Shown here: positions 47,283-60,342 of the stretch, piece by piece
How the letters are laid out: each line of letters opens with the position of its first letter
Numbering within the stretch: the first letter of the stretch is position 1
Source: Ambrosia x helenae
Lineage: Eukaryota > Streptophyta > Magnoliopsida > Asterales > Asteraceae
Direction of reading: 5' to 3'
NCBI GenBank assembly: GCA_030844895.1
Contig: CM061231.1
Span: forward strand, 7,215,618-7,279,617
DNA length: 64,000 nucleotides
The notes under the pieces: model-generated
Seen by the model: the letters and a program-made list of their open reading frames with translations, nothing else
The model's database searches: none
What the model was told of the DNA's origin: nothing
Position numbers and translations under genes: made by a program

Positions 47283-49197
47283 ACTTCAATAAATTAAATA
47301 ATTTAAACTCATTGATATGTATATGTATGATCAATAGTATAGCAATAAACATAACAATTATCAATATAATAATATTAGAATGAGTAAAATTACAAACCGT
47401 AATAGGCTAGTATCTAACTGACGATTCGTGAAGCGCTCCCAGCATTCTTGCTAGCAAATTGGTGGATCAACTCTTTGCGGTTTATACAACCTAAGATTTC
47501 TTTGTTGTTTTAGTGGTAAACGATATTTTGGGAAAATCTGAATTAACATCGGAAAATCAATTTATGTAAAACGTTTTGTTTTTTCAGAAAATCCAAAAAG
47601 TTGTTTTAGTTTTTTTTTTCACTTTTAAATTTTTAGGGCAGAACAATTACAGAAAAACACAAAAAAAAAACAATTGCAAATTCAAAAAAAAAAAGACAAT
47701 AGAAAAACAAAATTGAGTTTTCACTGTGAGAAAAAGAGAAAACAATAGTATTTCAATGGATTGTCGGATTACCTAAAACCTAAACTTTGAAATGGTAAAC
47801 AACTTCATAAATGATGTATCGATTAGCATACAGTCGGGTCTCCAAAATCATCTCAAAGTTGGCACAATGATATAAACATTAACAACTCGAAATTGTGTAG
47901 ATTTACACCCATTGGCATACCTCTTAGTACTGAAATTTCGTTTACCAGATTGCCAAAATCCAAGGTCTCAGGTCTTTATATTGTTATGTTATTATGGGAT
48001 AGATTGGTTGACTCTTAGATATGAGTAAAGGCTTATGTCTCAAAAATTGGGTTCGCAGACGAGTCAAGGCATCCCTAAGTCATCGTATGCTGATTGAGAC
48101 AACCGGGACTCCTAGAAGGAGTAAAAGATACGTACTGCTAAAACCCTAATTCTCATTGATAATTCTACTCTAAGGCAATAAATCAAATGCCTAATGTTTC
48201 GTAGCGACAAATAAAAACCGGTATTTGCCCTAACCCTAGTCGGGATCGTGCTGGTCTCTTTGTTGCATCGTGCATGGAGACCTGATCACTAGTGAACTCG
48301 TACCTTGTTGACAACGGATAGTAGCAATACATTCACCGGTGATACTCACAAAAATATTGCAAGTGCATATTTATATTGTTGTTTCATTAACAACAAAAAA
48401 AAAAACTTTTGTTTTTATTTTTTGATTACCGATGTTGGAATACACAAATTCTTCAATTGGAATCTCAGATCCGAAGCCAAAATACAAATGAAATTAAATT
48501 TTTAAAAATTCAAAGGTCAAATGGTAACTTGCATGAGTTAAAGGGTTAAAATGGATAAATTCAATAGTTCAGGGTGAAAATTGAAAATATTCAAGGGAAG
48601 AATGAGCCATGCGCCCAGAGTTTACAGGCGAATGAGTCATTTCTCGAAGTGGTCACAATGTACAAATCTTCTAGTTTAATGAGCAATCGAAGATCCATTG
48701 ACTTGAAGTGGTTCAAAATTTGCGAATTTTGATTAAGTCCAGTTTTTGTTGTTTTTTATTCAAGTTTTAGTTCATGCAATTTTTAGTAAAATTTTCTGCA
48801 GAACCAAACACAACAAGATGCTCGTCATATGACAACGACAAAGCATGAAGCTAATCAAAGGCCCAAACCTGAACACTAGAATCATCCTTAACAACAAGAA
48901 CTCGATATTCCGTCGTCAAAGTAACCAGATTGTGGTAAAGGTCCAGCAAGCGAAGCTGAAGAAGATGTCAATTGAGAAATGAAAGTGAAGCCATTAAAAT
49001 AGAAAGGTAAAATGAGATAGTAATTCAACTCATCAGGGGGACAATGTGGTGTACATCCCTAAGTTGAAGAATGCCGAATATGAAGACTTGAAGACCATAG
49101 ATCACTAGATAGGTCCAAGGGGGATTCTGTTAGTACACTTCATGCATGTCCCCCAGCTAGGTGATAGGTAAAATCTGTAGATCACTAGCTAGGTCTC
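47283..49197. other. Non-coding, copy of 20743-22666
   Basis: Nearly identical to the unit-1 segment, with scattered substitutions and shorter homopolymers. No gene recognised. Confidence 0.4.
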
Positions 49198-49213
49198 GGG
49201 GGGGGGGGGGGGG
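49198..49213 (+). repeat. (G)16 homopolymer
   Basis: Counterpart of the (G)25 run at 22667. Confidence 0.95.
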
Positions 49214-49217
49214 AGAT

Positions 49218-49669
49218 TGTTAGTGCATTATTTGTATGACCCTAGCTAATCATAGGTCGCTATAGGTTGTTGGCTAAGTAAAACGATTGTTTAATACCAT
49301 AAGGGTATTTTGGTAATTAGTTAGGGTGAATAGGTATAAACACACAAATGGCAGAACCATTCGTGTAAATGTAAGGGTGAATATGTAATCATATAAACCT
49401 ATTCGCCCCTTTAGCCATTCGCGTGATTGGAACCGACAATGAATATTTTTGAGCAAAGGATTTAGGTTCTTTTTTGAAAAAACCCACAATGAATATTTTT
49501 TTTTAGAGATTTCTTCATTTTTTGGATTAGATCTTGGTGTTGAATTATGTTTTGATGTTAGAGATGTCCTTAGAATCATCTTGAGAGTAAACACAACCAG
49601 AACTTCATTAAAAACACGTTTGAATTAGATTCCTTAATTTCAAAGTTTGTTTCCCGGATAAGAACAACA
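49218..49669 (+). mobile_element. LTR of a decayed Copia-like element, unit 2
   Basis: TGTTAGTGCATT start and AACAACA end, as at 22696-23148. Confidence 0.5.
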
Positions 49670-49845
49670 CTTGAAGGTCATACGCCTAGTTACTGGTGGA
49701 TAAAGCCGCAGTGGCGGATTTAGAAAAAAAAAATGTAGGAGTAACGTTTCAATTTTTTTTTTCGTCGTAGTTTCATACGATGTAGACGAAATAAAAATAA
49801 AAACATGGTAATTTGTGTTTGGGTTTTGTTAATTTTGTGGATGCA

Positions 49846-50622
49846 AATGAGCCTAGCGAACTACTCAGGTTTGGCTCGGTAAAAAGCTCGAAACGAGCCG
49901 AGCTTGAGTTTAAAACAAAGCTCGTTTATTAATCGAACCCGATCGATCTCGAGCCTAGAATGTGAAGCTCGTAAGTCTCGTCGAGCCTTCATGTAATATT
50001 AGTTTTATTAATATTTAATAATATTTACCCCCTCATTTAAGCTTGTTTACTAAACGAGCCCAAGCCGAGCTTCATTTATCGAGCTCCAAGCTTATTATTT
50101 ATATTTTTTTATTTAAAATATTAACTAATAAATAGTAACCGAGCCGAGCCTGAGCTTAAGAAATTTTTAACAAGCCGAGCTCGAGCCCTCATAAGTATTT
50201 CGAGCTCGGGCTCGGCTCTTTTGCACCCCTAATTTTGTTGGGTATTTTAGGGGTGTAAACGAGCCGAGCCGAGACGAGCCTGAGCCTGATTGGGCTCGAG
50301 CTAGGCTCGGTTCGAGCTTAATGCTTTGAGTCGAGCTCGGCTCGGCTCGAAATGATTTTAGAACAATTTTAAAGGAGCTAAAAGCTCGGTTTGAGCTCGC
50401 TTCAAAGCTTAAATGAGCCAAAACTCGGCTCGAGCTCGGCTTGCCAATGTTAAATAGTAAGTATACTATATATAAAATATTTATAATATAAAATTTGTTT
50501 GGGCTCGCGAGCCTAAACGGTCTTTATATGAAAAGATCGAGCTCAGGCTCGTTAAAGCTCGGCTCGTTCGAGCTTTTTACCGAGCCAATCCCGAGTAGTT
50601 CTCAAGCCGCTGCGCATCATTT
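49846..50622. repeat. GAGC-rich MITE pair, unit 2
   Basis: Counterpart of 23320-24065 with the same inverted ends. It has additional short repeats such as GAGACGAGCC and GTTAAAGCTCGGCTC, showing local expansion or contraction of GAGC blocks since duplication. Confidence 0.6.
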
Positions 50623-51946
50623 ACGCCCTAGGTATTTTGGTAGTTTAGTTGGGTTTAGTATTAGTTATTTCGAGTTTGATAAATATTTTTCGAGTTACGT
50701 AACGTTTGTAACGTAAAATTTATTTTAAAGGTAACGTGAAATTTATTTGGGGGTATTGTAAAATTTATTTTAGTAGTAAGATAAAATTTGTTTTAGAGGT
50801 AACATTTTACAAAAATCGTAAAAAAAGTTCCCACTACACACGAAAAACCGAGGGGCAACGGGCGCGACCCCTAGCACAAAGCTAGGTCCGCCCTGAATTA
50901 AAGCCATACCACTTTGAACCAGGTGTAGGTCTCATACATGTGTTCTATTCAGGGGTTGGTCTTTCCACATACATGTGGTTTAAGCATCATACGCTTAGAT
51001 TCAGAGGTCTTATACGTCTGGTTTCGACTCATACATGTGGTTTACCCTACATACGCCTAGAATCTCAAATTTTCGGAATTTTTCAAAGCGTTGAACTTTG
51101 GATTGACCAGCTTTGACCGTGTGTTTAGACTTCTATTATTGGTGATCAGTACAATATTTAGGATTCTCTGTTAACATTGGCATCTTACAACTAATTCAAC
51201 TTAAATATATGAAATGGTCAAGAACTTAACGCTTTTTCATTAGTTGGAAGTCAACGCTTGAACCGAATCAATTGATTACGAGACGTCTGAAAATTCGTCA
51301 ACAATTATAAGATCTAGAAGAAGTTATATCTACTGATAATCCAACGAAATAAAAACTAAAACAGATAACATACCTTCAAATGAAGCACCGATTGAACTAA
51401 AGATGTGAGAAAGCAGAGAAAAGTAAACTGAAGTGGAAAAGAATGGTGGATTTAAGACAAATTGAAGCCGGCCAAGAAGCAAATCAGTCGCCTTTTTTTA
51501 TTTAAATTTTATTTATTTAATTGGAAATAATAATAGAGTTGTTGAATTATTGCTTCTTACGGTGTTAAAAATTATTATAAAGCAATTTTATTTGAAAAGG
51601 AAGGAATACTGTATAATTAATTATTGACCGACGAAAGGTCATAATCGCTTTCATTAATAATAACTAGTTTTATAGCTTGCGCTTGTTGCGACATGCTAAA
51701 CAGAATCTTTCTCTGTTTGATAACATTGGATTTTAGTATTACTTAATAAATTTGGAAGACTTTTTATTGACTAGGAGTGTTTTTTTAAAAACGTGAAGCT
51801 CGAAGCTCATACAAACCCTTTGCCAAACATACTCTAAATGGTTAAAACTTTCATATAGATGAGAAGGGATCTGGATGACAATCTAGCAAGCGAAGTTGGT
51901 GAACGATTACTCATACTTTGCGGCGACCAACCCTAATTCTCCGAAG
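50623..51946. other. Spacer with a relic RGC2-like leader exon
   Basis: Matches 24066-24624 and 25469-26235 of unit 1 with the 0.84-kb segment missing. A minus-strand GT donor after TTTGAAG at 51374 is the counterpart of the relic leader exon at 25663. No coding gene seen. Confidence 0.45.
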
Positions 51947-53212
51947 ATGTCGGAGCGGCGGTAGGAAGACGAAGAATGGCAGTATCCTCATTCTAGGAAA
52001 GATCGACGTGGATTTCAGAAGGCAACGACTGGTTCAAAGGTAATAACAAAGCTCTTTGTTTCGAATCATCATCCAAAGTGTTCGTCTGCAGATTTGAAGG
52101 ATATCTTTAGTCGGTTTGGTACGTATGAAAGTTCGTATATCGCGAGAAAGTTCGATCGGTTGGGTAAGAGGTTTGGGTTTGTTTCGTTCAATGGTATTAA
52201 GGATGCGTTATCTTTGGTGGGGGAGATGAAAGATTTGTGGATGGGGTCATACAAGTTATTTGTGTCCCTGACACGTTTCGTGGATGGGGAAAGAATAGAG
52301 GTGCAGGCTGATGTTAATAAGAGGAAAGGTAAGGAGAAGGAACAACTTCATAATGCAAACACTAATGAAGAGGAGATTCGTTTTCATGACGTTCCTAACG
52401 TAGTGGATGCAAATCAAGGTTCCTCCACAACACCTGTAGGGGTAGCGGGTGCCAATAAGGGTTCTTCGAGGTCGTTTCTTGATTCTGTGCTCAACAGGAA
52501 CAAGGTCGATGTCATTACGGTTGATGATAACGTTGAAGGATTCTCTAAGTGGCATAGGGTGGCTGTCATTGGAAAGGCTATTGATTTTAAGATCTTAGCT
52601 AACCTCCGTTCATGTCTTAGGGATAAAGGTTGGAAGGAGGTGGGAATCAAGTATGTAGGTGGCCTAACTGTTCTGCTGGTATTTAATTCGGAGGAGGTAT
52701 GTAACACGTTTTGGTCGAACAAAGAACTGTGGGAAGATACGTTTGTGTGGATAGATACATGGGATGGTCAACATGTGAAGCTAGATTAGAGATTAGCTTG
52801 GTTACAGGTTCATGGGGTTCCGGTTCAGTTGGCGATCGATCAAGTTTTTGATTTGGTGGGTAGTCGGTACGGAGTTATTGTTAAACCGGCTAGGATCTCC
52901 ACGGAGGAACGTAATTTTGCGGTGGTGTGTATTGGGGTTTTAAGCAAGTCTTCGGCCGGAATATCGGATCAGGTGGATGTAGTGTGGAGGGGTAAGTCTT
53001 ATAGAGTGTGGATTGATGAGGAGGGTGGTGTTTGGGTTCCGGATTGTGTGGAAGAGAAGGATGATACGATTTTCGACATGGAAGAGGATAATGTAGACAT
53101 ACGGTCGCCGAAGGAGGGGAATGTAGAGGTTCAAGGAGCGGAAGTTGAGGTGGGGGAGATTACGGGGGGTAGGAGACAAGAGGATGATATTGTTTTTGTT
53201 ACAGAGGGCTGA
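51947..53212 (+). pseudogene. LINE ORF1 with RRM, copy 2
   Basis: Counterpart of 26236-27573. A TAG at 51962-51964 (CGGCGGTAG, where copy 1 has CAG) ends the frame five codons after the ATG. The older TAG after HVKLD at about 52787-52789 is shared with copy 1. The region between still reads as RRM and linker. It lacks the 21-bp duplication of copy 1, and has a frame change near 53205. Confidence 0.75.
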
Positions 53213-53792
53213 AAATAACACAAATTTTAGGAAAATAGTGTTTTCCAATGTTGTAGTGATTTGAGTTTGGCCTAAGTAGTTCATATGATCACATAGTGTT
53301 TTCACTTCATATTTGATTTGGTATATGTAAATTTAAGTAACAAAAATTTTAGGAAAATATGCTTGATAACACCCTTTTTATCCAAAATGATTGAAGTAGG
53401 TGCAATTTGTAAAAAATCTCGTGAAATATGAGAACATAAAACCTATATACTTTCATTTCAACCCTCTAATCTTGCAAGTTGCAGATTAAGTTAATCATTG
53501 TTTTTTGAATGGTTATCTATGCACAAAGTGAAGCCGTCCATTTTGTACAAACAAATACAACTTAAATACAAAACATGACATAACGTAAAGAAATGTTATA
53601 ATGGATAATGCTGACATTTAGACATTGATAACAACAAAACTCAAAAATAATATTCATTTATCATCTCTCTCCCAAAATTAAATCCCTGCAAAAAAAAATA
53701 TATATATAATATATATATTAAAAAGTTAAAATTAGGTATGCTTGAAGCTTTCTAATTAAAACATAAATGGCTACATATCAAGTGGATATTAA

Positions 53793-54057
53793 GGGTGTGT
53801 GTAGTGATGGGGGGTTATGTGAGGGTTGTGGTATTAAAATATTAAAAAGTAATAGAAGGGGGGTTATGTGAGGGTTATGGAAAAAGAGGGTGTAGTAGGA
53901 AGAGGGGTTATAAGGGGGTTATAAATGATTGGGTAATCATTGTTTTTTATTGTTTTTTTTATTATTATTATTTATATAGTATTAAATTCCAAGTTTGTTG
54001 TGCTTTATGATATGTACATCATGCTTCATGTTTTGTACCTACTACCTAACACAAATT

Positions 54058-54109
<52 letters not shown>

Positions 54110-54426
54110 TTTGAAGTTGTTTTCTTCTTCTTCCTCCAACCCCCTACAACCCTTCACCATCTTCTTCACCTTCATCATCCTCCTCCAACCCCCTCCAACC
54201 CTTCATCATCCTCCTCCCCTCCTCATTATCCTCCACCTCCTCCCATCTTCTTCACCTTCAACATCTTAATAAAATAAAAAAAATAAAAAAAAAACAAATT
54301 CAGAAGAAAACGCCCGCTATCACCCCAAACCTGCCACCATAAAACGCCCAATAGCGCCCCTGGGGGCGGTGTTTGGGGCGCTATAGAGGCTGAAAACGCC
54401 CCATAACCTTACCACTACACATGCCC
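53793..54426. mobile_element. PIF/Harbinger-type MITE, unit 2
   Basis: Same terminal repeats and TAA flanks (53790-53792 and 54427-54429) as 28098-28935, without the nested foldback and with an expanded (AAT)n at 54060-54108. Confidence 0.85.
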
Positions 54427-54429
54427 TAA

Positions 54430-57125
54430 GAATAATTGAAGGAAACATCTACTAACCTCTTGTTTTTTTGTCATTATAAATGAATTGATGTCTTCTCTAA
54501 CGTTAAAGGACCCAAAACTTGTCTCTACTACTGTTTGCTCTGGAATTATTGAACGACCCTCAGTGAACACCATAATTTTTGGGCAATCTCTGATTTCTAT
54601 ACGAATACTATATAATCGGAACTTCTGCGCGAAAATCCGGGGGGGTCGGCTATAACACCCCAACCGGTGGCGGAAACATCGGGGTGCCACGTATTGATGA
54701 TTGTTCAGTAGCTCATGGTGAATAATAAATTCCATTAAATGATTTAAATGAATTACATACAATTGTTCTTGAATTTGTACATCAAATTGAATAAAACTAT
54801 ACACATATCTTCAAGCATCAATTCAAATCTTCAAGCAAATAGAACCTGAAACATGTTAAGTTGAAAATATTTTGGGTCAACAAAAGTTGGTGAGAATTAC
54901 ATAGGTTTTTGATAATTGAATAAAAATGTTGTGCAATTCATGTGTCATGTCAATCTAGTCCATATGTGAGAACATACTAGAAATAAATCGAGTGCATAAC
55001 CAAACCTGGTGACTGTTATAATGTGGTACCTCCCATACGCTCATGGTTCACCTAAATATGTTATACGATAACAAACACCCACGCTACCTTTGTAGGAGGC
55101 ACGTATCCGGGTGGGATTGTCAGTCCAATAGATCTATCAATGTATACCGTCGGCTTGTACGGAGTTAATGATTATGCTAGAATGGTGCTTACTCTAATCA
55201 TGCTCAAGACATAATGCAACATAGAAAACACATAGACACATTGATGATTGAATTGCATAAATGATGTTATAACATGTTTCACCCCAAAAATAGTGATAAA
55301 TAGAAAAGGGGCTATGTAAAACTCACCTTGGTAAAATGTTATATCTGTTGAAAAAATTGAATAATGGTGTTGTCCAAACGTATCAAGTATCACCCTATAA
55401 CGAGGTAATAAATATGTCTAAGTCTATCAAGTCTACAAATGTATAGGTTTCTAGGGCTTCGAATTTGGGGATAAATGCTTGTTTGATTAATATTAAAAAT
55501 ATTCGCCAATTGAGAAAAATTTAGTAAATAGGTAACCAAAAATCTTTTCATGAAATTTAAATTTAGGATGGTTACAATAATGTATTTAAAGTATAAAAAT
55601 AATTTTTATAAAATTATTTTCTTTAAAATAGATTTTTAAATCTATTTATTACAAATTGTCAAACTTCAACTTTAATAATTAAAAATTACTAAAATTAAAG
55701 AATTTTCAGTTTAAAAATTATATTTCTGTTCTAAATAATCAGAAATAATTTCTATAAAATTTTGGTGCAAAAATATTAAAAATTGGATTTATTATGATTT
55801 AATTATGATTAAAACTAACAAAATTGATTAAAAATATTAAATAAATGATTTTTCAGAAATAAAAATCATTTCTGAAAAGCTTAATGTTATAAAAACTTAG
55901 GATAATTTTTGAGGAAATTTATAAGATCGTTTTGATATATTTATAGAATTTTATAATTATAATTGAATAAATTTGTAATATTTATTATATATAATAAATA
56001 AATGATTTTTGAAAAACTAAAAATTGGATAATAAAGTTTATCATTTGAATAACATAAAATAAATTTTGTAGAATTTATAAACCATGTTTGGTATTTAAAA
56101 TCTATTTTAAAAGTTAATATCATAAGTATATGAAAGAAAAGGATAAAAAAAATGTATGTGGTTTGTGGGGATTGAACCCGAGTCAGTGTTGTGTGTGTTC
56201 CACGCCTAGCCAACTGATCTAGGTGTGGGTTTGTTAATCTTTGTGGATCTGTTATCATTTTATAGACAACCTGATTAAAACAAAAATCCCCAATTCGTGT
56301 TCTTATAAACCCTAACCCCAAAATCTTAAAATAAATCGTGGATTCGTTACAGATCTGGAACGAAACATTGGGGTTATTAATCCTAGACTGAAATCGATCC
56401 GAAATCATCAAAATATTACCTGAGATTGTGTCTGGAAGTACCCGGTTAGACGACTACAAGGTGCGGCCAACTAAACCATCAATCCTGGTTTATAGTGACG
56501 AAATTTGTGTGTGGTTTAGATGCAGAGAGGGCCGATTAAGGGTTCTGGATCGAGGTTATTGATTAATTCAACAGAAAATCATATATTGTACACGAATTGG
56601 TTGGTACAATGATCTGTTTTATAATTATTTCGAATTGACCAATTATATGGCATAATTAACGCGCAGAATCATGTATACTTGGTTAGAGCGTGAGTCACGG
56701 AATCAATCTTGGTAAACGACATGTTTTCATGGCCTAATTTGGCGTGGCCGGTGTCAGAAGCTTCGAAACGGGTCTGGGTGTTTGACTTTTGTGGTTGACT
56801 GGGTTATTCAAGGGAAGTGTTAACTTTAATAACGTTGGGATAATATCACAACACAGGTTGTGGCTCAGCTGGTTTGTGTGTGTGTGTGTATGAGGGTGGT
56901 CCGGTTCGAACCTCGCGGGGAACACCATTTTTTTAATAACAGATTTAAGAGTGGAGGGGGTAGTGGGCCGGATCAAGGGAGGGGTGATGGGCTATTGGAC
57001 TGGGCTTTGAAGGAAAAGGTGGGCTAGGATTGATCTTAGGCATTGTCATGGGTTTTTATAATAACATCAAAAAAAAATTCTGATTTATGTGTTATATTTA
57101 TTATTATTATTATTATTATACATAC

Positions 57126-57168
<43 letters not shown>

Positions 57169-58490
57169 TTGTGAATTAGGAGAATAAAGACTTAGGTACA
57201 AAAATGAGGGGTTTTTATATTTAAAATTTGGGGAAAATTTTGCGATGTTACATCGGCCGCCCCTTCCCGCCCCTACTATCCTGCGCCAGTTCATGGAACA
57301 TGTAAAAACATGTTCTAAATTATGACATTCTTGAAGAGACAACCTTGTTAGGTTTGGAAACTCCAATATTCTCCGCTCATTGCTCTTCCATATATACTTA
57401 AGATTATTTAGCCACTCTAACTCCACTTCTCTTAGGTTTGGAAATTTGACACTAGTTTGTGATTCATTGTTTGTCACTTCTGATGCTACTTCAAATACCT
57501 CCTCTACACTCTTGAAATATTGTGCATTAATTGTTTCAAGCTTCTCTAATTTTTGCAACTCACTGGACGGAAAAATCTTTGTATCCTTATGAGAGTAATC
57601 AATACAGCATTGGATCAGATTATGAAAAGACCAAGTTCTCCCTTCTGATATAGAGCTTATACAATCTAAACTTGTGGATGGTGTCTGCAAAACAAACCAA
57701 ATAAAAAAAAAAAAAGAAAAAGAAAAGAGAGGATAGTAAGTTAGCTGTAACTTCCACTCCGACCTAATGTTTTTATTGGGATTGTAATTTGTTCTCTTAT
57801 AAAATAGATTTTATATATAAGGCGAGATGGTGGACTTTATAAGTCTAAATTTGTTAATTTCATAGGACAATTTATACTTACATAAAAACTACTATCAAAG
57901 TGTTTATTACTTTTACTTTTGGGTGATTTCTTATATAGGTAATGGCAAATGGAGCAGTACCTGATGAAAGTTAAGGCCACATTCAAGATCATGTTGGCCT
58001 AGCCCTGTGTTTATGTACTTGAGCCTGGGAGTTGTTGAATTACCAGATGTGAACACGGTCATTTGAGGGCAATCTTCAATCTTAACATATTCTAATAACG
58101 GCCACTCAAAGTCAATATTCATCCCCAAGAAAAAACCTGCAAGGTTTGGCAAACGATCTAGTTTAATTGATTTTAGACTAATAATGACCACTTTTTTAGA
58201 CAATGTCGTAGTATCCGCTTGAACTTCTTCTCTCACAATCACTTTCATTGCATCACATTTGCTTATCGTCAACTCTTCAAGTTTCTTGAGGCTTTAAGTG
58301 TGGAAAATGTGAATATGTTTTCCAGACAATCACAATCGCTGATATGCAGTATCTTTAGATGAGGGAGTTTATGCACAATATTATATGTTGGCCTTGGAAT
58401 TGCGACTGTAGTACTACTACAATCACTAATATTCTTACTGGTGATCTCTTTAGATTCAAACACCTCCATCATTGATGCGCAGTTACTTAT
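54430..58490 (-). pseudogene. Truncated RGC2-like LRR exons, copy 2, split by an LTR-like insertion
   Basis: Exon-5 pieces at 54430-54610 (PKIMVFTEGRSIIPEQTVV) and 57258-57686 (TPSTSLDCISS, EKLETINAQYFKSVEEV) are separated by a 2.6-kb insertion. Exon-4 pieces lie at about 57958-58490. A one-base loss near 58293 breaks exon 4. The same GC-rich filler as in copy 1 is present, and the LRR code ends at the unit-3 junction at about 58490. Confidence 0.85.
54651..57252. mobile_element. 2,602-bp LTR-like insertion, unit 2 only
   Basis: Begins TATAACACCCC (probably mutated from TGTAACA) and ends GATGTTACA, giving short inverted TG...CA ends. It is flanked by an exact 5-bp duplication TCGGC (54646-54650 and 57253-57257). 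Unit 1 shows the empty site GGGTCGGCCGCC at about 29152. There is no gag-pol frame, so it is a long solo LTR or a non-autonomous LTR element. It holds (TA)n at 57131-57166 and a GTGTGTGT tract near 56876. Confidence 0.75.
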
Positions 58491-59101
58491 ACACTTTTGG
58501 GGTGACTCATGTATGCTTATTACTTCACTCACTTAATCATGCTTTATACTATATTCACAATCGCAATTCTTGTATGTGTTTTATTTGTTGATCGATGATA
58601 GTGTGTACTTATTATCTTAATCATTAACCCAGTGTGGGCCTAGCATAGCAATAAATAGTCCTTGATTATTGTTATGTGCAAACTACTTTGCTTTGTCGCA
58701 TACTATATAATCATACTATTGGGCGACTACTATACATATATACTAGATATCTCATTATTCTCGGATATCATTTCTACTCTAAGACTTGGTGGAATATTTA
58801 CATGCGGTGCTCGTCAACCGCCTCAGTCGTTGGACTCGGTGGAATAATAACATAGTTTTTTAATTAATGAGGAGAGATAAATTCAATGAAGCCGTCTGTT
58901 AAGTACAACCAGGAAACGGATCACGGATCTACTACCAACACCATTGGCGGCGGTGTTACCGTGCAAGTAGTGAGATACCTGTGACCAATTCTGGTTGTGT
59001 CCTGCCCCTAAGACAATGTGGAGTGATTTAGGCAAGGCTTGGGAAGCCTTGCCGCCACGTCACCAAAAAGTCTTTAGTTTTAGACAAGTTGAGGACCACC
59101 C

Positions 59102-60036
59102 AAAGGTGTGGGGGTAGTCCTCCACTCCTATTGGTCACCAATTATTTTTTATTTTCTAATTTTGAAATAAGTAAGTAATTAAAATAAATAACATAAAAAA
59201 GTCACATAACATTAAAAAAAAGTTATAAAGAAGTAGATATTAAAAAAAACACCGAAACCTAAAAATAAAAATAAAAAAATTACCAAAACCTAAAAAATAG
59301 CGAAACCTAAAAAATAAAATAAAAAACTTGCCGAAACTTAAAATTTTTTAAAAAACCGAAAGCTTAAAAAACATCTACCAATCTACATTAAAAAACGTAA
59401 CAATTGCCATGAGAGAAGATCGGTGATGCTGAATTCGACCCCGTGAGCAGCCTGATGGTCTTCTTGTGTGCGTTGAATTGCCGCTCGTTTGGTAAGACGA
59501 GAGTTCGCCTCCATCGTGGCTTCAAATAGGATGTTCCACCGCATATACCTTCTTCGTATGGCTCGCCACTTACTAACAAGTTGATCCGCGGTGCGGTGAT
59601 TTGTTTGGCTTATATGATTGTAATCCGCCAAAACGTTGTTCCAAAAAGAAGACGAATTTACTTCCAAGTGCGCCTCCTCTTTTATATTGATGTACGCCGT
59701 CACCAACTTGATCTGGTTATCGTTAGTCCAAGTCGCCATTTGTTTAGATGAGGGTTTTGGTTTTTGGTGGATTTTATAAAAAAGAGTACAGGTTAGAAGA
59801 ATAGAAAGAAGATGATTTGTAAAAATTGAGAAGTAATTTGGGTTTTTATAGTGGAAAAAATGGTTAATTTTTTTTTTTTTTGAAAAAAGCAACGGTCATA
59901 ATATTAAATACGAGGGCCCCACAATTTTCAAACCCATCAATCAATTGAAGCAGCCACTTCGTCTGAATTTGGCCATTTAGGCCGGACCACACATGGCGGG
60001 GCGGTGTTGACGGGCTCGACAACGCCCCACACCTTT
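59102..60036 (-). mobile_element. Harbinger-like SANT element, unit 3
   Basis: Best preserved of the three copies, with both inverted ends (AAAGGTGTGGGG and CCCCACACCTTT). Confidence 0.6.
59383..59739 (-). CDS. SANT/Myb-like transposon ORF, unit 3
   Basis: A 118-aa frame from the ATG at 59739 with the same MATWTNDNQIKLVTAYINI start, FWNNVLADYN, and HRTADQLVSKWRAIRRRYMRWN helix. It continues through HQAAHGVEFSITDLLS before stopping at 59383. It is longer in the family-like part than the unit-1 ORF, but is still only the DNA-binding segment of a PIF/Harbinger accessory protein. Upstream in-frame codons extend the open frame to 59892, but the conserved ATG is preferred. Confidence 0.55.
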   Translation of the reverse strand: MATWTNDNQIKLVTAYINIKEEAHLEVNSSSFWNNVLADYNHISQTNHRTADQLVSKWRAIRRRYMRWNILFEATMEANSRLTKRAAIQRTQEDHQAAHGVEFSITDLLSWQLLRFLM

Positions 60037-60044
60037 TAGTCTAA

Positions 60045-60046
<2 letters not shown>

Positions 60047-60076
<30 letters not shown>
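60047..60076 (+). repeat. (TA)15 microsatellite at the unit-3 / MULE boundary
   Basis: Follows TCTA, the start expected for the Helitron 5' end, and precedes GAGGAAGTATATGCAAG. Confidence 0.95.
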
Positions 60077-60079
<3 letters not shown>

Positions 60080-60342
60080 GAAGTATATGCAAGAAACCCT
60101 CCCAAATGGAAAAACTCCAACAAACCTAATACTTGGCCCATAATCTGCCACATCATCTCACCCACTTCCACTCTATATTATAACATGAAGGTTATTTTGG
60201 TCTTTTAATCCTTCAAATATCTATGTCATGTCAAGTGTAAGGCAATGTACTTTCCCCCCATTTCTCTCTTATTAATTAAGCTTCTTCCCCATTATTATTA
60301 TTATTCAGATCCTCCTTTATTATCTATCATCAAAGCAAACTG
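60077..60342 (+). other. Possible left end of a Mutator-like element and 5' leader
   Basis: Sequence right after (TA)n, GAGGAAGTATATGCAAGAAA, then CTGCCACATCATCTC, has the look of MULE ends that prefer TA-rich targets. Its inverted partner is not in the window, so the border is unproven. No RNA gene or other ORF seen. Confidence 0.35.

Larger units (their letters stand above)
30373..58490. repeat. Tandem segmental duplication, unit 2
   Basis: Begins CTTTTGGGGTGACTC and ends in the same truncated LRR exon as unit 1. It holds the broken protease copy, RGC2 copy 2, the LINE relic and LRR remnant. It is 1,646 bp longer than unit 1, the net of several insertions (1,652 bp, 674 bp, 2,602 bp, 676 bp of Copia) and deletions. 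Confidence 0.9.
58491..60046. repeat. Tandem segmental duplication, unit 3 (start)
   Basis: Starts ACACTTTTGGGGTGACTC like units 1 and 2 and follows unit 1 as far as TTAGTCTAATCTATA, the point where the unit-1 Helitron begins (5494). It then enters a (TA)n tract. The rest of the unit is not visible here. Confidence 0.85.

Noticed and set aside
49846..50622. CRISPR-like regular repeats
   Set aside because: The GAGC blocks are irregular in spacing, mutually inverted and eukaryotic in context; they are MITE-derived.
56150..56235. tRNA-like or SINE head inside the LTR-like element
   Set aside because: A GGATTGAACCCG phrase resembles a B box in complement, but no A box at proper spacing and no SINE tail.
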